A stretch of DNA of 64,000 nucleotides from Halichondria panicea (Eukaryota; Porifera; Demospongiae; Suberitida; Halichondriidae): positions 16,968,518 through 17,032,517 of the forward strand of contig NC_087377.1 in NCBI RefSeq assembly GCF_963675165.1. The letters run 5' to 3'. The position numbers were made by a program, and so were the translations under genes. Below are positions 10,562 through 26,300 of this stretch, in pieces. Each line of letters begins with the position of its first letter. Within the stretch, counting starts at the first letter, position 1. Below the pieces are notes generated by a model that had not been told where the DNA came from, searched no databases, and saw only the letters and a list, made by a program, of their open reading frames with translations.

Positions 10562-13500
10562 ATGTTTTCTTTGCGAGATGATGCTGACTTGAGGGAGTTT
10601 GTGCTGGAGAATGTGGAGCACTTTGGAGAGGAGAGAGTTCTAGGAACTGGCTCCTATGGCTCTGTTCAAGAAGTCAGTCACTAGCACTGCAGGCTCTGTT
10701 TCTGTGCACTGTCTCTAGTGTATATATCTGCTAGCTATTCTAGTGTGACTGCCTCCATGCACAGGTGATGATCAATGGTGAGGTGTATGCAGCCAAGAAG
10801 ATCCACGAGGTTCTCCTGGAGACGGACGAGCGTGGTGGAGTGGCCAACCTAGCTGGGAACTACCGCCGAGAGTGTCGACTCATGGCTCGCATCCGTCACC
10901 CCAACATCACCCAGTTTATTGGGCTGTGTTTCGTTACTGGCTCTCGACTGCCCCTCCTGGTCATGGAGAGGCTAGACTCAAGTCTGGACGATCTCCTGGA
11001 GTCCACCCCCAACATCCCCCTCTCTGTCACCCAGTACATTCTGGTCTGTGTGGCTCGAGGGCTGCTCCACCTGCATCGTGAATCCGTGGTCCATCGTGAC
11101 CTCACTGCCAGGAACGTCCTACTGACGGCATCTCTGAGAGCCAAGATCACAGACTTTGGTAACTCTCGTATCGTGAATCTGGAGCCTGGTCGACTGGCCA
11201 GGACTCTGATGAGGTTTCCTGGGACACTGGTGTACATGCCGCCCGAGGCCCTCTCTGACAGAGGTCACAGTGTGTACGGACCCAGTCTGGACGTCTTCTC
11301 TTTCGGAGTGCTACAACTGTTTGCACTCACACAAGTATGTGTGTAGTTAATGATATTCATAGGTTAGATTCCTGGTGACCTTTCATGCAGTGAATTACCT
11401 TATAAGTATTGTGGTTGTATGTGTTGGGGAGATCCCCCTTTAATATTGTTGACCTTCAGCAAATGCATTTTGTATGTGTATGATTGTGAATATACGTGCA
11501 CTCATTTTCTCCAGACATACATAAAAACAATCATGACAGTCAGTATTCACATGTTCTTTCACTCGTGTCATTGGACTAGGTGTTTCCAGGAGATCTCCTT
11601 GCCCCCACGTACAGCGACCCCAACAACCCAGACCACCTCCTGGCTCGCTCAGAGTTTGAGCGTCGAGGTCCCTACACGGCTCTCCTTGAGAGGAGTCTGG
11701 CGGGTGGACGTGAGCACCCTCTGTTTGGTCTGGTGAGGGAGTGTCTGGCCAACACCCCAGAGAGAAGACCGACCACCGCTGAGCTCCTCTCGTCTCTGGA
11801 GGAGGTGGAGAGGGAGATGGACGGAGGACTGCTCCTGCTGGACATTGGACGAGTGAAGACTGCCAGGACCCTCAGGGCAAAGGAGAAGAGGATAGAGGCT
11901 CTACAGGTGAGTCCAGTCCAGTGAGCTAGTAGGTGCAAGGGTCTGACACTGCATGCTGTACTCTGTTTTCAGAGAGAGGTGGTCCAGAAGGACAGGATAC
12001 TGGAGAGGAAAGATGAGCAAATAGTACAGAAAGATGAACAACTTACTGAGAAAGATGAGCAACTTACTGAGAAAGATGTACTTCTTGTGCAAAAAGACGA
12101 TCAACTAGATCAAAAAGACAGACTTCTGGCACAAAAAGATGAGCTACTTGTTCAAAAAGATGAGGAAGTAGCGGACAAAGATACTCAGCTGGCTAGACTG
12201 CAACAGGTCAGCAGAACCATCGTTTATTTCGTTTATTATAAGCTATTTTGTTCCACGAGCTAACATGTTGATAACCTTTTTTCATACAGGTATTGAATAG
12301 TGTCCGTGCTAATGCTGCCACCAAAGATGGTATGATTGCTGACAAGGACAGACAACTCAGTGAACAAGAGTCAAGGATCACTGATCTCATTTCTCAGAGA
12401 GAGGCTGCTCTAGTTGAGAGGGCCGCTCTCTTACAGGTATTATAGTAGTCACCAAATGCACACACTCTTATACGCTAGTATTATACTACAATAATGATAT
12501 TTGTTTGCGTACATGTAGCTAAGTGTGTCAATGAGATTCCAACAATAGTAGTATACCTCAACAATTGATGCTATTGTATAAATCATGTTAAGCCGCTAAC
12601 TACACATCCGTTTGAGTGTGCCTATAATTATGTACTTCCTTTAGCGGAAATTGTCTCGTTCTGTTGTAGAATTTCCACTAATGATATTCACGTCTGTGTT
12701 TTAGATTTCCACCAACGTTCCCCTGTACAGGCACACAGGGAACAAATTGGGCACAAAGATGCTGAGCTGGTCAGGAGAGACGCCATCATTCAACAGCAGA
12801 GACAGGTGAGACAAAATGCACCATTATATTATTGCAGAGCTATAGTAGAAGCTTTGATCTCTTATAATCGTACTGTACATTCTATTAGACTGGTGGGCGT
12901 GGCCTCTTAAGCTAATTAGAGAAAGTGATTTAGTGTGCATGCAATTATTGCTACAAGTAACACTCGCTTGTTAGTAGACACTATCCTAATTACACTCATT
13001 CATTATTCAGGGTCCCCCTCCCAGAGAGTTGAGACCTCCACTCACTCTGAAATGGAGAAGAGGAAAAGACATGCCAATCAAGATGGGTGACTCGGTACAG
13101 AGTGTTGTTATCGGTGACACGGTGTATGTTGGTGGAAGGTTTGCAGTCAATGATCGTGACAGGTGTACAGTGATGAAGCTCGAGCAAGATCAATGGACCA
13201 AACTACCAGAGTACACTGCCATGTACTTTGCTATGACATCACTCACTAATCGACTAGTGCTAGTGGGAGGAATTGATCCAAAAAACAACAAACGTACCAA
13301 TCAGCTTGCAGTGTTTGAGTCAGGGGAATGGACTCACCCGTACTCACCAATGAACATTGCTCGTAATTCCTCAACAGCTGTCTCCTTCAACAACCACATC
13401 ATTGTAGCTGGTGGGCGTCATGATAAAGGACGTACCTCCTCTGTGGAGGTGTTGGACGTGGCATCAAGAAGATGGTACATTGCTCAGTCACTACCTAACC

Positions 13501-13937
13501 CACGATCAAAACTGTTATCAGCTCTCATAGGAAACATCCTCTACCTAATGGGAGGGTACGATCACACTATGGTGGCAATCAAGACAGTGCACCACGTCGA
13601 CCTCAATGAACTCATTGCAAAAGCCCTTTCCAACCTGGACACACCCACTCTCTGGCAGACCTTACAGGAAGTACCATTCGTGCATTCAGCTTCTCTCAGT
13701 ATTGGGAGGTCACTATTAGCCGTTGGTGGAGCGGACAACAGACGCAACCCAAGTTCATCGATCCACCTCTACCAGCCTGACACCAGGAGGTGGGTGAAAG
13801 TGGGAGACCTGCCTACTGCACGACACAGCTGCACATGCTCAGTACTTCCTAGTGGAGAGGTCATTGTAGCCGGAGGACAGACAAAACCATTGGGTAATTA
13901 TGTTCAAACAGTTGAATTCTTTTGTATAAGCGATTAA
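10562..13937 (+). CDS. Gene B: kinase-coiled-coil-Kelch protein, intact
   Basis: Seven exons: 10562-10672, 10765-11334, 11580-11906, 11973-12206, 12290-12436, 12731-12805, 13011-13937. All are phase 0 and total 2391 bases (796 aa). The first ATG opens MFSLRDDADLREFVLENVEH. The kinase domain (about residues 25-310) has GTGSYGSV, the AAKK lysine, HRDLTARN and DFGNSR, and all key catalytic residues are present. Residues 337-463 are a coiled coil with a KD-centred heptad repeat (QKDEQL, EKDVLL and similar). A linker (AHREQIGHKDAELV) and six Kelch repeats (about 489-796) follow. There is no Death domain, and the kinase differs clearly from that of A, C and E, while linker and Kelch are nearly identical. 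No signal peptide or membrane segment is seen, so it is probably cytosolic. The Kelch domain is the likely ligand- or substrate-recognition part. Confidence 0.9.
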
Positions 13938-14052
13938 TTAGTTATTGTAATATGTTGTGCATTGTTAACAATCTTTTTGAAAAAAGTTTTCTAATTAAGT
14001 TCGCATATTTCGTTTATTTTTATTCGAACTGTTGATCTATAAGTGCTAAATA

Positions 14053-14180
14053 CCGTATAGCGCGAAATTTTTGAGGCATTTATATTTTGTGGATAGGCCT
14101 CTTTTCGTTGCACAATGTTCGCGGAATGACTGCTTACCGGAAGCCACGCCTTAAATATTTGCACGTTATAGCAGGTAAGA
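14053..14180. mobile_element. Truncated MITE, one end only
   Basis: It starts after TA with CCGTATAGCGCGAAA. It matches the reverse complement of the right half of the complete element at 39,108-39,331 and breaks off near 14,180, where the usual 3' flank of the Kelch genes resumes. Confidence 0.75.
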
Positions 14181-14295
14181 GAAAATTAAGTTGCAACAGA
14201 ATTTTATCGCATATAAAGTTATTATGATGACATGAAGTGGTACATACATAATTACATTGCCAGAAAATAGTACAAAAACAGACAAAATAATAGTC

Positions 14296-14910
14296 TCATA
14301 ACAAGTTCAGGTCCTTGGTTGGGGTCTTGTCCGAGGGTAGAGTGGACGCCTTCTCCCAGAATACAAAGTCTATCTCCTCTTCCGAGTCAGACAGTGAGGG
14401 GTGGGGCTCGGGAACTGAGGGGTTAAAGAGTCACATGATCATAGTCACACTGAGTGGCCAGTTTACGTGAGCCCAGTTATCCTAATGGAACTGAGGGGTT
14501 AAAGAGTCACACGGTCATAGTCACACTGAGTGGCCTTCTTAGCAGCATAGTACGCCTAAAGGTGTGTGTGTGTGTGTGTGTGGGGGGGGGGGTCGTACAT
14601 GATTGTACATTGCACACCTCAAATAGGACACACTATAGCTGACCTTGAATGACTTTAAGGGACTCTACAAAGTATGACACAAATGCATTTTCCAGCTAAT
14701 GTACTCTGTACCTCTACCTCCATTCTCAGTGCCTCTTCTTGTCTCCTCAACACTTGGCCGGGCTGAAAAATGGCCGCATAGCTGGGGGCCGGAAAAGATG
14801 AGGGGCGGAAAAATCAAACAATAGTACAGAAGACAAATCGATCAGTCAATCTACAATTAGAACTAGAGCACTGAAGTGCTACCCTCGGCAGTGTCCTGTA
14901 GCCAGGATAA
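14296..14910 (-). pseudogene. 3' fragment of the PAM2-motif gene
   Basis: The minus strand repeats the terminal exon (EEEIDF...FWEKAS, stop at 14296) and, near 14,700-14,765, an exon reading QVLRRQEEALRME between plausible splice sites. Upstream exons are missing, because the block ends here and the next USF copy begins. The QVLRRQEEALRME exon is absent at the matching place in copies 1-3 but recurs near 39,790. A (TG)n/(G)n tract lies at 14,562-14,592. Confidence 0.5.
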
Positions 14911-15531
14911 ACAACACATGGACACATTCAAACTGGTAGTGTGATGAAGGGTTTGGTACACGTACTGTACAATGTCATGTACAAATATTGTGAGCTAGTG
15001 TTCTCAATTGACACACGTTTCCCTGTACACACCTAAACTGCATACATTGAAGCATACCTTGTATACAAGTGCATGTACATACAGACTAGTAAGCATGCTA
15101 GGTTCCCATTCTTTGTACTGTACATTCAATAGTACACAGTCAACTCATTGCACTGCATAACTACACATTATACACACGTACCTTAATTGTTCTTGATGAA
15201 GGTTCTTCTCAATGCCAGCTAATGGTTAGCTCATGCACAAGCAGTCGATTACCAGGCCAACTTTCGAGGAAGTGCGGCTTGAGATGGAGGCTAGGCTGCA
15301 CATAATTATAATGGGCGTGGTTTATATATAAATGGGCTTGGCTATGTTCACAACAAATTTTATTTTATGTTCACTGAATAAGACACAAATATCATGTATA
15401 AAAACTATGTATACATAATAATACTGACAATGTAGCTATAGTAAGTGAAGGAGAGATTACTAAAAAACACACGTTAAAACTAGAACAGTATAAACAGTCC
15501 ACAATTATAATATACTGTACACTACTGTTGA

Positions 15532-18121
15532 GAGGATTGGTCCACCGTTTCCATAGACATTGAATCTTGCCCGGGGCTACCAGCACTTGAGTTGCTTGTG
15601 AGCACATTCTGAGCCAGAATCAGAGTGTTGAGCAGACTAGCAGCAGCCGCGGCAGAGAGACCACTGTCTTGTCCAGTACCGTTCCCTTGCTGTACACATA
15701 CTGCAGTCAGGGAAACATGACGTGAGGGTGAGACATGAACGTGGAGATAACAAAAAAACATGCTTAGTTGCTGTTAAAAAATAGCAATTTTATTTTATGT
15801 GCAACTAACTACATGTGTTATATACGATGGCCTCTGCTGGATTCTATGCTACTAGTAGTAACTAACATAACACTGTGCTCTGCACTAAATGCATGCTTAG
15901 CAATAATAGTAATTTTACTCTTAAAAAAAAAACCAAGTTAGTGATATTTCGATGGCTTTTCCAATAGTACTTTAGTACACACACTCACAGAAACACACAC
16001 TCACCCCGACAATGGAACCAGTAGTTGCGTCTTTCTTCTGACAAGCAGGCACTATCTGAGCCAGCACCTTGATGAGCTCGTTGATCCTGTCCCAACGCTC
16101 AACTGGGCGTGGGAAGAACAACAACAACTGGTAATTATCGTGTTTAGGGCATGTACAATGAAGCTGAGCCAATTGGCAAAATGAATGAACCTTGACCTCA
16201 CACACACACGTACACCTACTGTACAGTCAAGGCATACTTAATTATTAAGACGTTACAGCATGGATGGATAGCCTCCATACAACAAATAATGTTTTAGAAG
16301 TGGCAAATTCGATGTTAAAGTTTCGTAACTGTACTTTGTGGGAAATGCTTCTATTTGATTATGACCACGTAAGTACATGTACATCTGTTGTTCACTATAA
16401 CTTTCAGTATTGAATTTGCAGCACCTTCATTGTGTGTAGCCTTCCTCTGAGCTTCCCTGTTGGCAGCCATATCCCCAGACCTGCAAACCAACCACCATAA
16501 TAACAACACTCCTCACAGTTACCGTATTACTAAAATGTTTTACGAGCATATGCACATTTTGCGAGGGTTGATCAATTCGCAACAATAAAATCGCAAAACC
16601 TAAAGTATGACTATAAATACACACGATTATTGCCAGAACGCAATAGTTAACAGCAAAATATTCTAGCAATACGGTATGTAGCAAGAATGATGCTTTCCCT
16701 AACATACTGTCATACATGTTATGCAGAGGTAGGCAATCACATGAACTGTGTACTCACAACTGCATTTGAACGATGGGGTCGGCCGTGTGATAATCCATAG
16801 TTGATATCCCGCTCATCTTGGGTGCTATAGGTCGACCCATTGCATGCAGTATCTCAGCACTACTGGATGGTGGGATCATCACATACAGAGGACCTGAACA
16901 CACACAACAACATAGTAAAAACTCAACACCACTTCCAAGAAACCTCAAACATTAGCAATAATACTCATGGTTCTACATGTAATTAGTATGTACAAGCACT
17001 TGGATAACTTATCGAGGACTATAACTTCTGGATTTGGCAAAAAAGCAATCGTCACACTGATAAATTTGGCCTTCTTTATTCACCATTAATTTTTGGCCAG
17101 ACTCTGAAAGGGGGTGGTCTGTCCACCATGCTGCATTTGGATGAGGGCGTGGCATATAGCGTTGAGGGTGGAGCCATCCTCAGAGGTCATGTCAGAGGGC
17201 AAACCATCATCGCTAGTTAGCGTGTGGACCTCCTGTGTGAGTGGGCAGGAACAACAAGTGTGTGTGTGTGTGTTCGTTATTTGGGAGGTAGTTACCATCA
17301 TGCAAATTCTAACCATGTAATAAGAAAGGGAAAATAATACGAAAACGAAACGTCTTAGAAGCCGGATACCTTTAAAAAAGCGTTTTTAAGTGCTAGTTTT
17401 TATATGTTACTTGGTGTGAAGTGTGTGTGTGTGTATTACCTGGGTATCATGCACAAGGCCAAAGTTAGGGCCCAAGTCACTGGCCTGTAGCTGCTCCACA
17501 CTCTCCCCATCATCACTCTGACTTATCTCTATCTCAAACTGTGAACTGGGTACCACCTCTTCAGTAGCGATAGTAACCGTCTCCACGTCGGTCGGCTCTG
17601 TTCCTACGTGTAGTATCTCTGTATTAAAACAGTTTTTAAGTGTTTGCTTTTATGTTACTTGGTGTGAACTCTGTGTGGGTACATACCTGGGTATCATGCA
17701 CAAGACCAAAGTTAGGGTCCACATTATAACCAACTACACATTATACACAAGTACCGTACTTGTTCAATTTAAGGCCACCCTCCAAATATGCGACACCCTC
17801 GATCTTAGGTAATATTCTGACCTCTAAAAGTAGCGACTGCTGTGTGTGACAATTATTTTTTTATGTTGCATCCTAAATAGAGGTCAGACCACAGCCTCGA
17901 TTCCAGGCCGCTAGAAACAATATAATTTTAAGCATCCTATAATCGAGGATAGTAGAATAACCTCCAATTAGATACGACCCTCTAAATATTCAACACCAGG
18001 AATTTTTCTAAACCTCCAAAAAGAAATGACCTCTCGCTTTGTAATTTAATATTTATGAATAACTGTACCTTGTTAATGTTCTTGATGAAGGTTCCTCAGT
18101 AGTCCCTGTCCATGGACTCAT
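15532..18121 (-). pseudogene. USF-like bHLH-zipper transcription factor, copy 2 (damaged)
   Basis: The exon series matches copy 1 (ATG 18121; acidic exon about 17,450-17,620; USF region about 16,750-16,895; basic region about 16,435-16,485; helix 1 about 16,005-16,110). Helix 1 is open here and reads DRINELIKVLAQIVPACQKK, followed by DATTGSIVG. Six bases are missing, so ERRRRD becomes ERWD and the DNA-contacting arginines are lost. After SKGTVLDKTV the zipper exon is replaced. The in-frame reading stops within about 15 codons, while another frame gives an Ala- and Ser-rich tail ending METVDQSSQQ. Helix 2 and the zipper are absent. It could only act as a non-DNA-binding fragment, if expressed at all. 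Confidence 0.78.
16520..16676. mobile_element. MITE, second copy of the 1,624 element
   Basis: TACCGTATTACT at the left and GCAATACGGTA at the right, with an internal deletion of about 50 bases relative to the copy in block 1. Same intron position. Confidence 0.65.
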
Positions 18122-18234
18122 GTCTTCAGCCTCCACCAATACAGACAAATAGTTTGACCACTTGCTCAGAGTTTCAAAATTGACAGCATAATTTCTTCTT
18201 CTCTCTAGCTAGTATAGTGCAGTGAAAGACCAGC

Positions 18235-18263
18235 CACGTGGTTTAGCAATGTTATCGCACGTG
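18235..18263. promoter_or_regulatory. Paired CACGTG E-boxes, promoter of USF copy 2
   Basis: CACGTG at 18235-18240 and 18258-18263, in the same spacing as at 3454-3482. The divergent partner gene is now 10 kb away because the KDZ element inserted just beyond, at about 18,313. Confidence 0.55.
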
Positions 18264-18920
18264 ACAGCTATTGTTTATTCCTGCAGAGAAAGAGGGCGGG
18301 TCTCATTGTAGCCACCCCATTCGCATGGGTCAGCACTGGTTAATAGTAGTCTTATGGTCAGCATTGGCACTGCATGTAGTCAAGGCTGGTTATAGTCAGA
18401 TCACTTGACCTATGAACTCAAGATATACCACATGCACACGGTTTGCACTGCACTGCACTAGACTGGACAACACAGCTGCAGGGGCGGATCCAGGATTTAA
18501 GGAAGGGGGGTTCTTATAGTAATTCTTGTCCGCGCGCGGGCAAAAAGTTCACTCGGCGCACAGCGCCGAAATTTTTGTGACCACGCCCACTAATTAACCC
18601 TCATGTTCTCCCTCATGATTTATAAACTTTTTTTTTTTTTTTTTTTCTTTATAATGTTTGATGCAGAGGAAGCATACAGGATATGACAAGGTAGCTAAAT
18701 GAAGCTAATAATGAAGTCAGTCCATAACCGAAAAGTAAAGGTGCAGGTGCAGGTGTACTTAAGTGAAAAAAAGAAAAAAGGAAAAATTTTAACTTATTGC
18801 TATAGTTTTGACAGGGATAATTTAAAAGCAGATGGGCTAGGGCTACTGATAACATTTAGGGGAAGGGAATTCCAAATGGGGATTACGCTTACAAAAAAGG
18901 AATGTCTATGGGCTAGGGTT

Positions 18921-19712
18921 TTAACATGGTTTAAAAATAATTTGATTATGAGGGTGACGGGGGGAAGGGCGAGGATGGAGGGTGAAAACATTGGGAGATA
19001 TTATAGATAAATTATTAAGTATATTAAAGCAGACTTTCAGTTTTTGGTTTTTCCTTCGAGATGACAGAGGTTTCCAGTTTAAGGAGGCAAGCAGGTCAGG
19101 GTATTCTGCCCTCCACTGCTTCGTTACAATTTTCCCTGCAAATTTTTGGACGCTTTCCAGTTTTTTTATATCTGTGTGGTGATGAGGGTCCCAGACTGCA
19201 CCGCAATAGTCTAACTTAGGCAGAACAGCCGTGCGGTAGATCTGGTTCCTGATCTGAGGTGGTGATTTATGGAACTTGCGATGGATGAAGCCAAGATGTT
19301 GTTTGGCCTTCTTGCAGGTGTTGTGTATGTGACATGCCCATTTTAGATCATTATTGACAGTAACACCAAGGTACTTTACAGTATCACATGGGGAGATCCG
19401 ATGGTTGTTTATATCTATATTCATTGGGATAGTGCGTGTAGAGCGAGTTATTGTAAGCAGTTTGGTCTTGGAGTGGTTTGCTGTGAGGCCGTGAGATTGC
19501 ATCCAGGAGTTTATTTCATTGACGTCTCCCTGTAGGTCCTGAGTAAACACAGGAGAGATGGTTGTGACTGGAGGAGAGATAGTAGTGGTCCCCAGTGGAA
19601 AGACAGACGGTGGTGGCTGGTGAAGAGGAGACTTGGCTATAGACTTGTAGAACTTGACCATCAATATATTAATGATTTTATAGCAATTATACATGTAAGT
19701 ATGCAGTGTCAT
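18921..19712 (-). pseudogene. Non-LTR retrotransposon reverse transcriptase, C-terminal fragment
   Basis: A 263-codon open frame reads NEINSWMQSHGLTANHSKTK, then YLGVTVNNDLKWACHI, KKAKQHLGFIHRKF, and YRTAVLPKLDYCGAVWDPH. This is the palm-end and thumb region of jockey/CR1-like reverse transcriptases. The FADD catalytic box and the endonuclease are missing, so it is 5'-truncated. The minus-strand poly(A) lies about 270 bases downstream, as expected for a LINE 3' end. Any start codon is incidental. Confidence 0.8.
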
Positions 19713-19841
19713 TCAATATGCAGTGTCATGCACTCTCCCTTACCTGAAACTTTCCTCTTCTTACACCAGGAGTCAAGGATGGATTCATGGCTAGATATAA
19801 TAATCACTTGACCACGGTGCAAATCAATGTGGCTGCAGTAG

Positions 19842-19935
19842 CCAGCCCCACCCTCTTGTTATGTAGAGAGAACCAGCCCCACCCTTTTATTATGCAAAGA
19901 GAACCAGCCCCACCCTTTTATTAAGCAGAGAGGAC
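19842..19935. repeat. Three tandem ~33-base units
   Basis: The unit CCAGCCCCACCCTTTTATTA plus AGCAAAGAGAA-like sequence is repeated three times with small changes. It lies in the right part of the nested TIR element. Confidence 0.75.
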
Positions 19936-20089
19936 GTACGTACTTTGTCACGACAGTAGTACAGTTAGCTAGCTAACTAATATATACTAGCTGGAAGGGT
20001 AGTTCGTACGAACCCAACGAACTACCTCTGGATCCGCCCCTGAGCTGGTTGGTACAAGGTGGAGAGTAGTGCTAGTGATCAGTAGAATC

Positions 20090-22869
<2,780 letters not shown>

Positions 22870-23365
22870 CCAGCTGACTATAAAACTACTATGATAATTG
22901 TTATAATTATTGTATATACAATTGTAATAGGAATGGTAAAGGTTTCCTTCCATTTTATTCGCGATTCTATATTCTCTCTATCTTGTGTACTGTATACGTA
23001 AGTAAGATTACGTTATTATTGTTTGTACGTACGTATATAATTATGTATGTACAATTGTATGTATGACATAGATAATAATTTATGTCCGAGTTTAGGACTA
23101 TATATATAATTGTCAAAACTATATGCAGTTCATATTCATATAATGTTTAATTATGCATGCGCGCAGTTGACTTATAATAGCCTTGACTTCAATTTATAAA
23201 AGGCATTGATGTTTAAGAAATAATGACTGCCTATAGCTATAAGTGTGATTAATAAATTATTAATTAAAGTACATAAAAAAGATAAGTGTTCAATTGTCCA
23301 CGTCAGAATCATCATCACTACTACTGTCTGTACACATAATATCAGTAACGGAAGGGTAATCATGT

Positions 23366-26300
23366 TCATGAATTAATTTGACAATTGTAAAAAAATGAAC
23401 CATCTGGACCTAATAAGCTCGTATCAGGTAGCTCTACAGTATGATACTGGTTAACTGTTCTGGAAAACGTAATTAAATAAGATTCGCAAAGTAATAATCT
23501 TCGATGCAAAAGGTTAAGGCAACCTTTCTGAAACAGAGACAGACTATCAGATGTGGCGATATCCTGTATATGACGACTTATTACGGAATGCTCGTATTTC
23601 AGGTTGTTGGCAACAGTATTAATTTCTTCCATTATCATCTTCACTTCTTCCGTTGCCCTTTCCTTCATATTACACGCTCTCACAACTTTTATCCACAAAT
23701 GAATGGGAATGGTACAATTTCCAGCCGACGCGACCTCCAACGTAGACAATTCTTCCAAATTGGAAACTGTCTCCCAATTCAAATTGGCTGGCAGATGGTA
23801 TGCTACTCCTTCAAATTGATCATGACGCATACCATTAAATCTGCTCACTGTTCGTTTCAGCGTACTCGTACTTGATGATATCTTCTTTGCAAGGCGTGCA
23901 GCAATCGATTGACCATCTGTAACATAGTACATAGATCATGTTAGCATGCATACATACTACAATCTGATTGACTAAAGGTAGTGTTCTATCCAACTTAGAA
24001 AATCATGTAGATCAAAATCTGATTGGCTAGAGAATCATGGTTGCTATAATAAAAATAAAATTAATGCTTAGACACTAGCTGTTTAGGAAGTTTCCACATA
24101 ATTTAGAAGCCCTTAGGGCTAGTAGAACCCTCACTACGTTTGGGATACTGCTCTTTGGGCTTCTAAATCATAATTATTACTTAACTATTATTTATATAAT
24201 TACATGATTGTGCTGACTAACATTCTTACCAGCGTATCTCGCTTTGGCGCTCGCGAGCAATATGAAGGATGTTCTGAAAGGTTTTGTGACGTTGCCCGAA
24301 ACCTGTCAAAGTTTCATCACGATTTTGATACAATCATCTGATAATTAATGTTCACTCAGATCAGTTTGACTCCTTGCGAACAGCCCGTGTTGTTGTTTCT
24401 GCAATTGTTCAGCTGATGACTCCGTCAGTGTACCTGAAGGTGCAATATAAAAGTGCACAAAATTCACAAACTTTATTCTTGGCTACGTCTAACCATTTGA
24501 CTCATTGATTAGCTTTGATAAGTCCTCTGTTGCACTATGTTGAGTGTTTTGGGCGTTCTTCAGCCTTTTGACTAACGATGCCCCTACGTATACAAGAGTT
24601 AGCACTTTTTTTCCCTTTATGCAAAGCATACATAGGTGCATACCAACTAGTGCTGAGAGCTAATATTAAGGTAGCCCTAACAAAAAACAAACCTAGATTA
24701 AGACGTACTCTTGATATAATGTAATAGAGCTGAGGTAAGGACATCAATGCGATGAGATGGTCGCATTTCTTTGGTGGATTTAGCAAATCTTCTTAGACAT
24801 GACCACAGTCTCTCCATAGCTTCACCATCAGTAAGTCCGCATCCAGTTAGGACTCTAGGTGAATATGTCAGCTACATGTATAATACAACAGTAAGTTATT
24901 AACACACAGCTTTGGCATCTTTCTTCTTACCTGACAGAATGCACAATGCCCATAGACATGAAAAATTGGCACTCCTAATGTTGTCTTTTCTAACATGTCA
25001 AGATGTCCACGATTCTGGAGAAGTAATCAAATATAAGTGCGTACTAATTAAGATTAGATCTGACTATTGAGACACAAACCTTCAGATGAGTTTCGAGTAA
25101 GCAGGCAATATCATACAGTAACAACAGACACTTGTCACCCTTGTTTTGGTGTGCCTTCTTTAGCAGGTACACAGGATATGCTAGTCTAGATAATTAAGAT
25201 ACAGAATACCTTAATTTTTAACAATGCACCATGTATGCTCTTTTTGAAAACCTTAATGTTACGTACATACCTTTCTCCATGCTTCATATTCAGAAATCTT
25301 TGGGGAAACTCATGACGACACATGCTTCCAAACACGGCAGTTTCATCTAGAGCTGCGTACCTTGATTTAGAAAATGCTTGTAGTAATACTGCAATCTGAT
25401 AGGTCACTGAGAGGTCCATTATTTCACTTATGGACCTGAGGTCTTCTAAGTAGGTCTATTATACTGATTATGCCTACAGGCAAGATGATGTCAAGATTAA
25501 CTTGTATTGAACATGGCAACATCACACAGTTTATGTTGAAGTCATAGTAACGATGATACAGTGCATCATTAAAAATTAATTTTTTTTAAAGTTTTGCGTT
25601 CTGCAGTGCCGCTTTGCAGCTTTTATCTCTCTCTTACAGCTACAATAGCTAGTGCTCTAGTGCAGAGCTAACTACTATGACAATAGCAACTTTTTATTTG
25701 CAATGCGTGATTCTCAAGAAACAGAAACTGCCTTCATCAATGTGAGTTTTTTTATGTAGACTAGCCAGAGCAAAGCTTTAACGTTGCTTGAGGCTTGTAG
25801 AAACTCTTGGTTTCAGAGTCTTCTTTGTGTTAATATAGCCTAGCTTGCTTAGCACTATTCTAAACCAGTTATAGGCCTCGTCAACGGTCACTATGGAGTT
25901 TTGAGACCCTCAGGCCCTTAGTAGCACCCTCGCTACGCTCGAGATGCTACAGCCTCGGGCCTTCAGGTCTCAAAACCCCATAGAGACCTTGGACTCAGTC
26001 TATAACTATTATTTGGAGCGCAAAGTGTCTCCAGCGAGGAACTCATGACACCCCTAATGCCAGGATAAAATTAACTGAGTGAAATGTGCTAAAAGTCTAT
26101 TTAAACGATTACATCCAAATTGTATAGCGCAGGTTTTCACACTTGACCAATTAAGTATAACGCTAAAACCTTACCTTGTCGATTATCTGGCCAAATGTAT
26201 CATAATCAGCAACAAACTCATCTACTGCTTGCTGTTCCTCAAAGAATACACCAGAGAAGAGTGGTGGTCGAACACTAACACCAGCAGACTTTTTCCGACA

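Larger units (their letters stand above)
18479..20042. mobile_element. TIR element with 5-base target duplication, carrying a LINE fragment
   Basis: The ends are CAGGGGCGGATCCAG (left) and its complement at 20,028-20,042. They are flanked by AGCTG at 18474-18478 and 20043-20047. The interior holds a 5'-truncated non-LTR retroelement in antisense with its poly(A) tract (a T-run on this strand, about 18,629-18,650). The TIR element is itself nested in the KDZ transposon. Confidence 0.8.

Noticed and set aside
19842..19935. CRISPR-like spacing of three repeats
   Set aside because: Only three contiguous degenerate units without spacers, in eukaryotic DNA inside a transposon.
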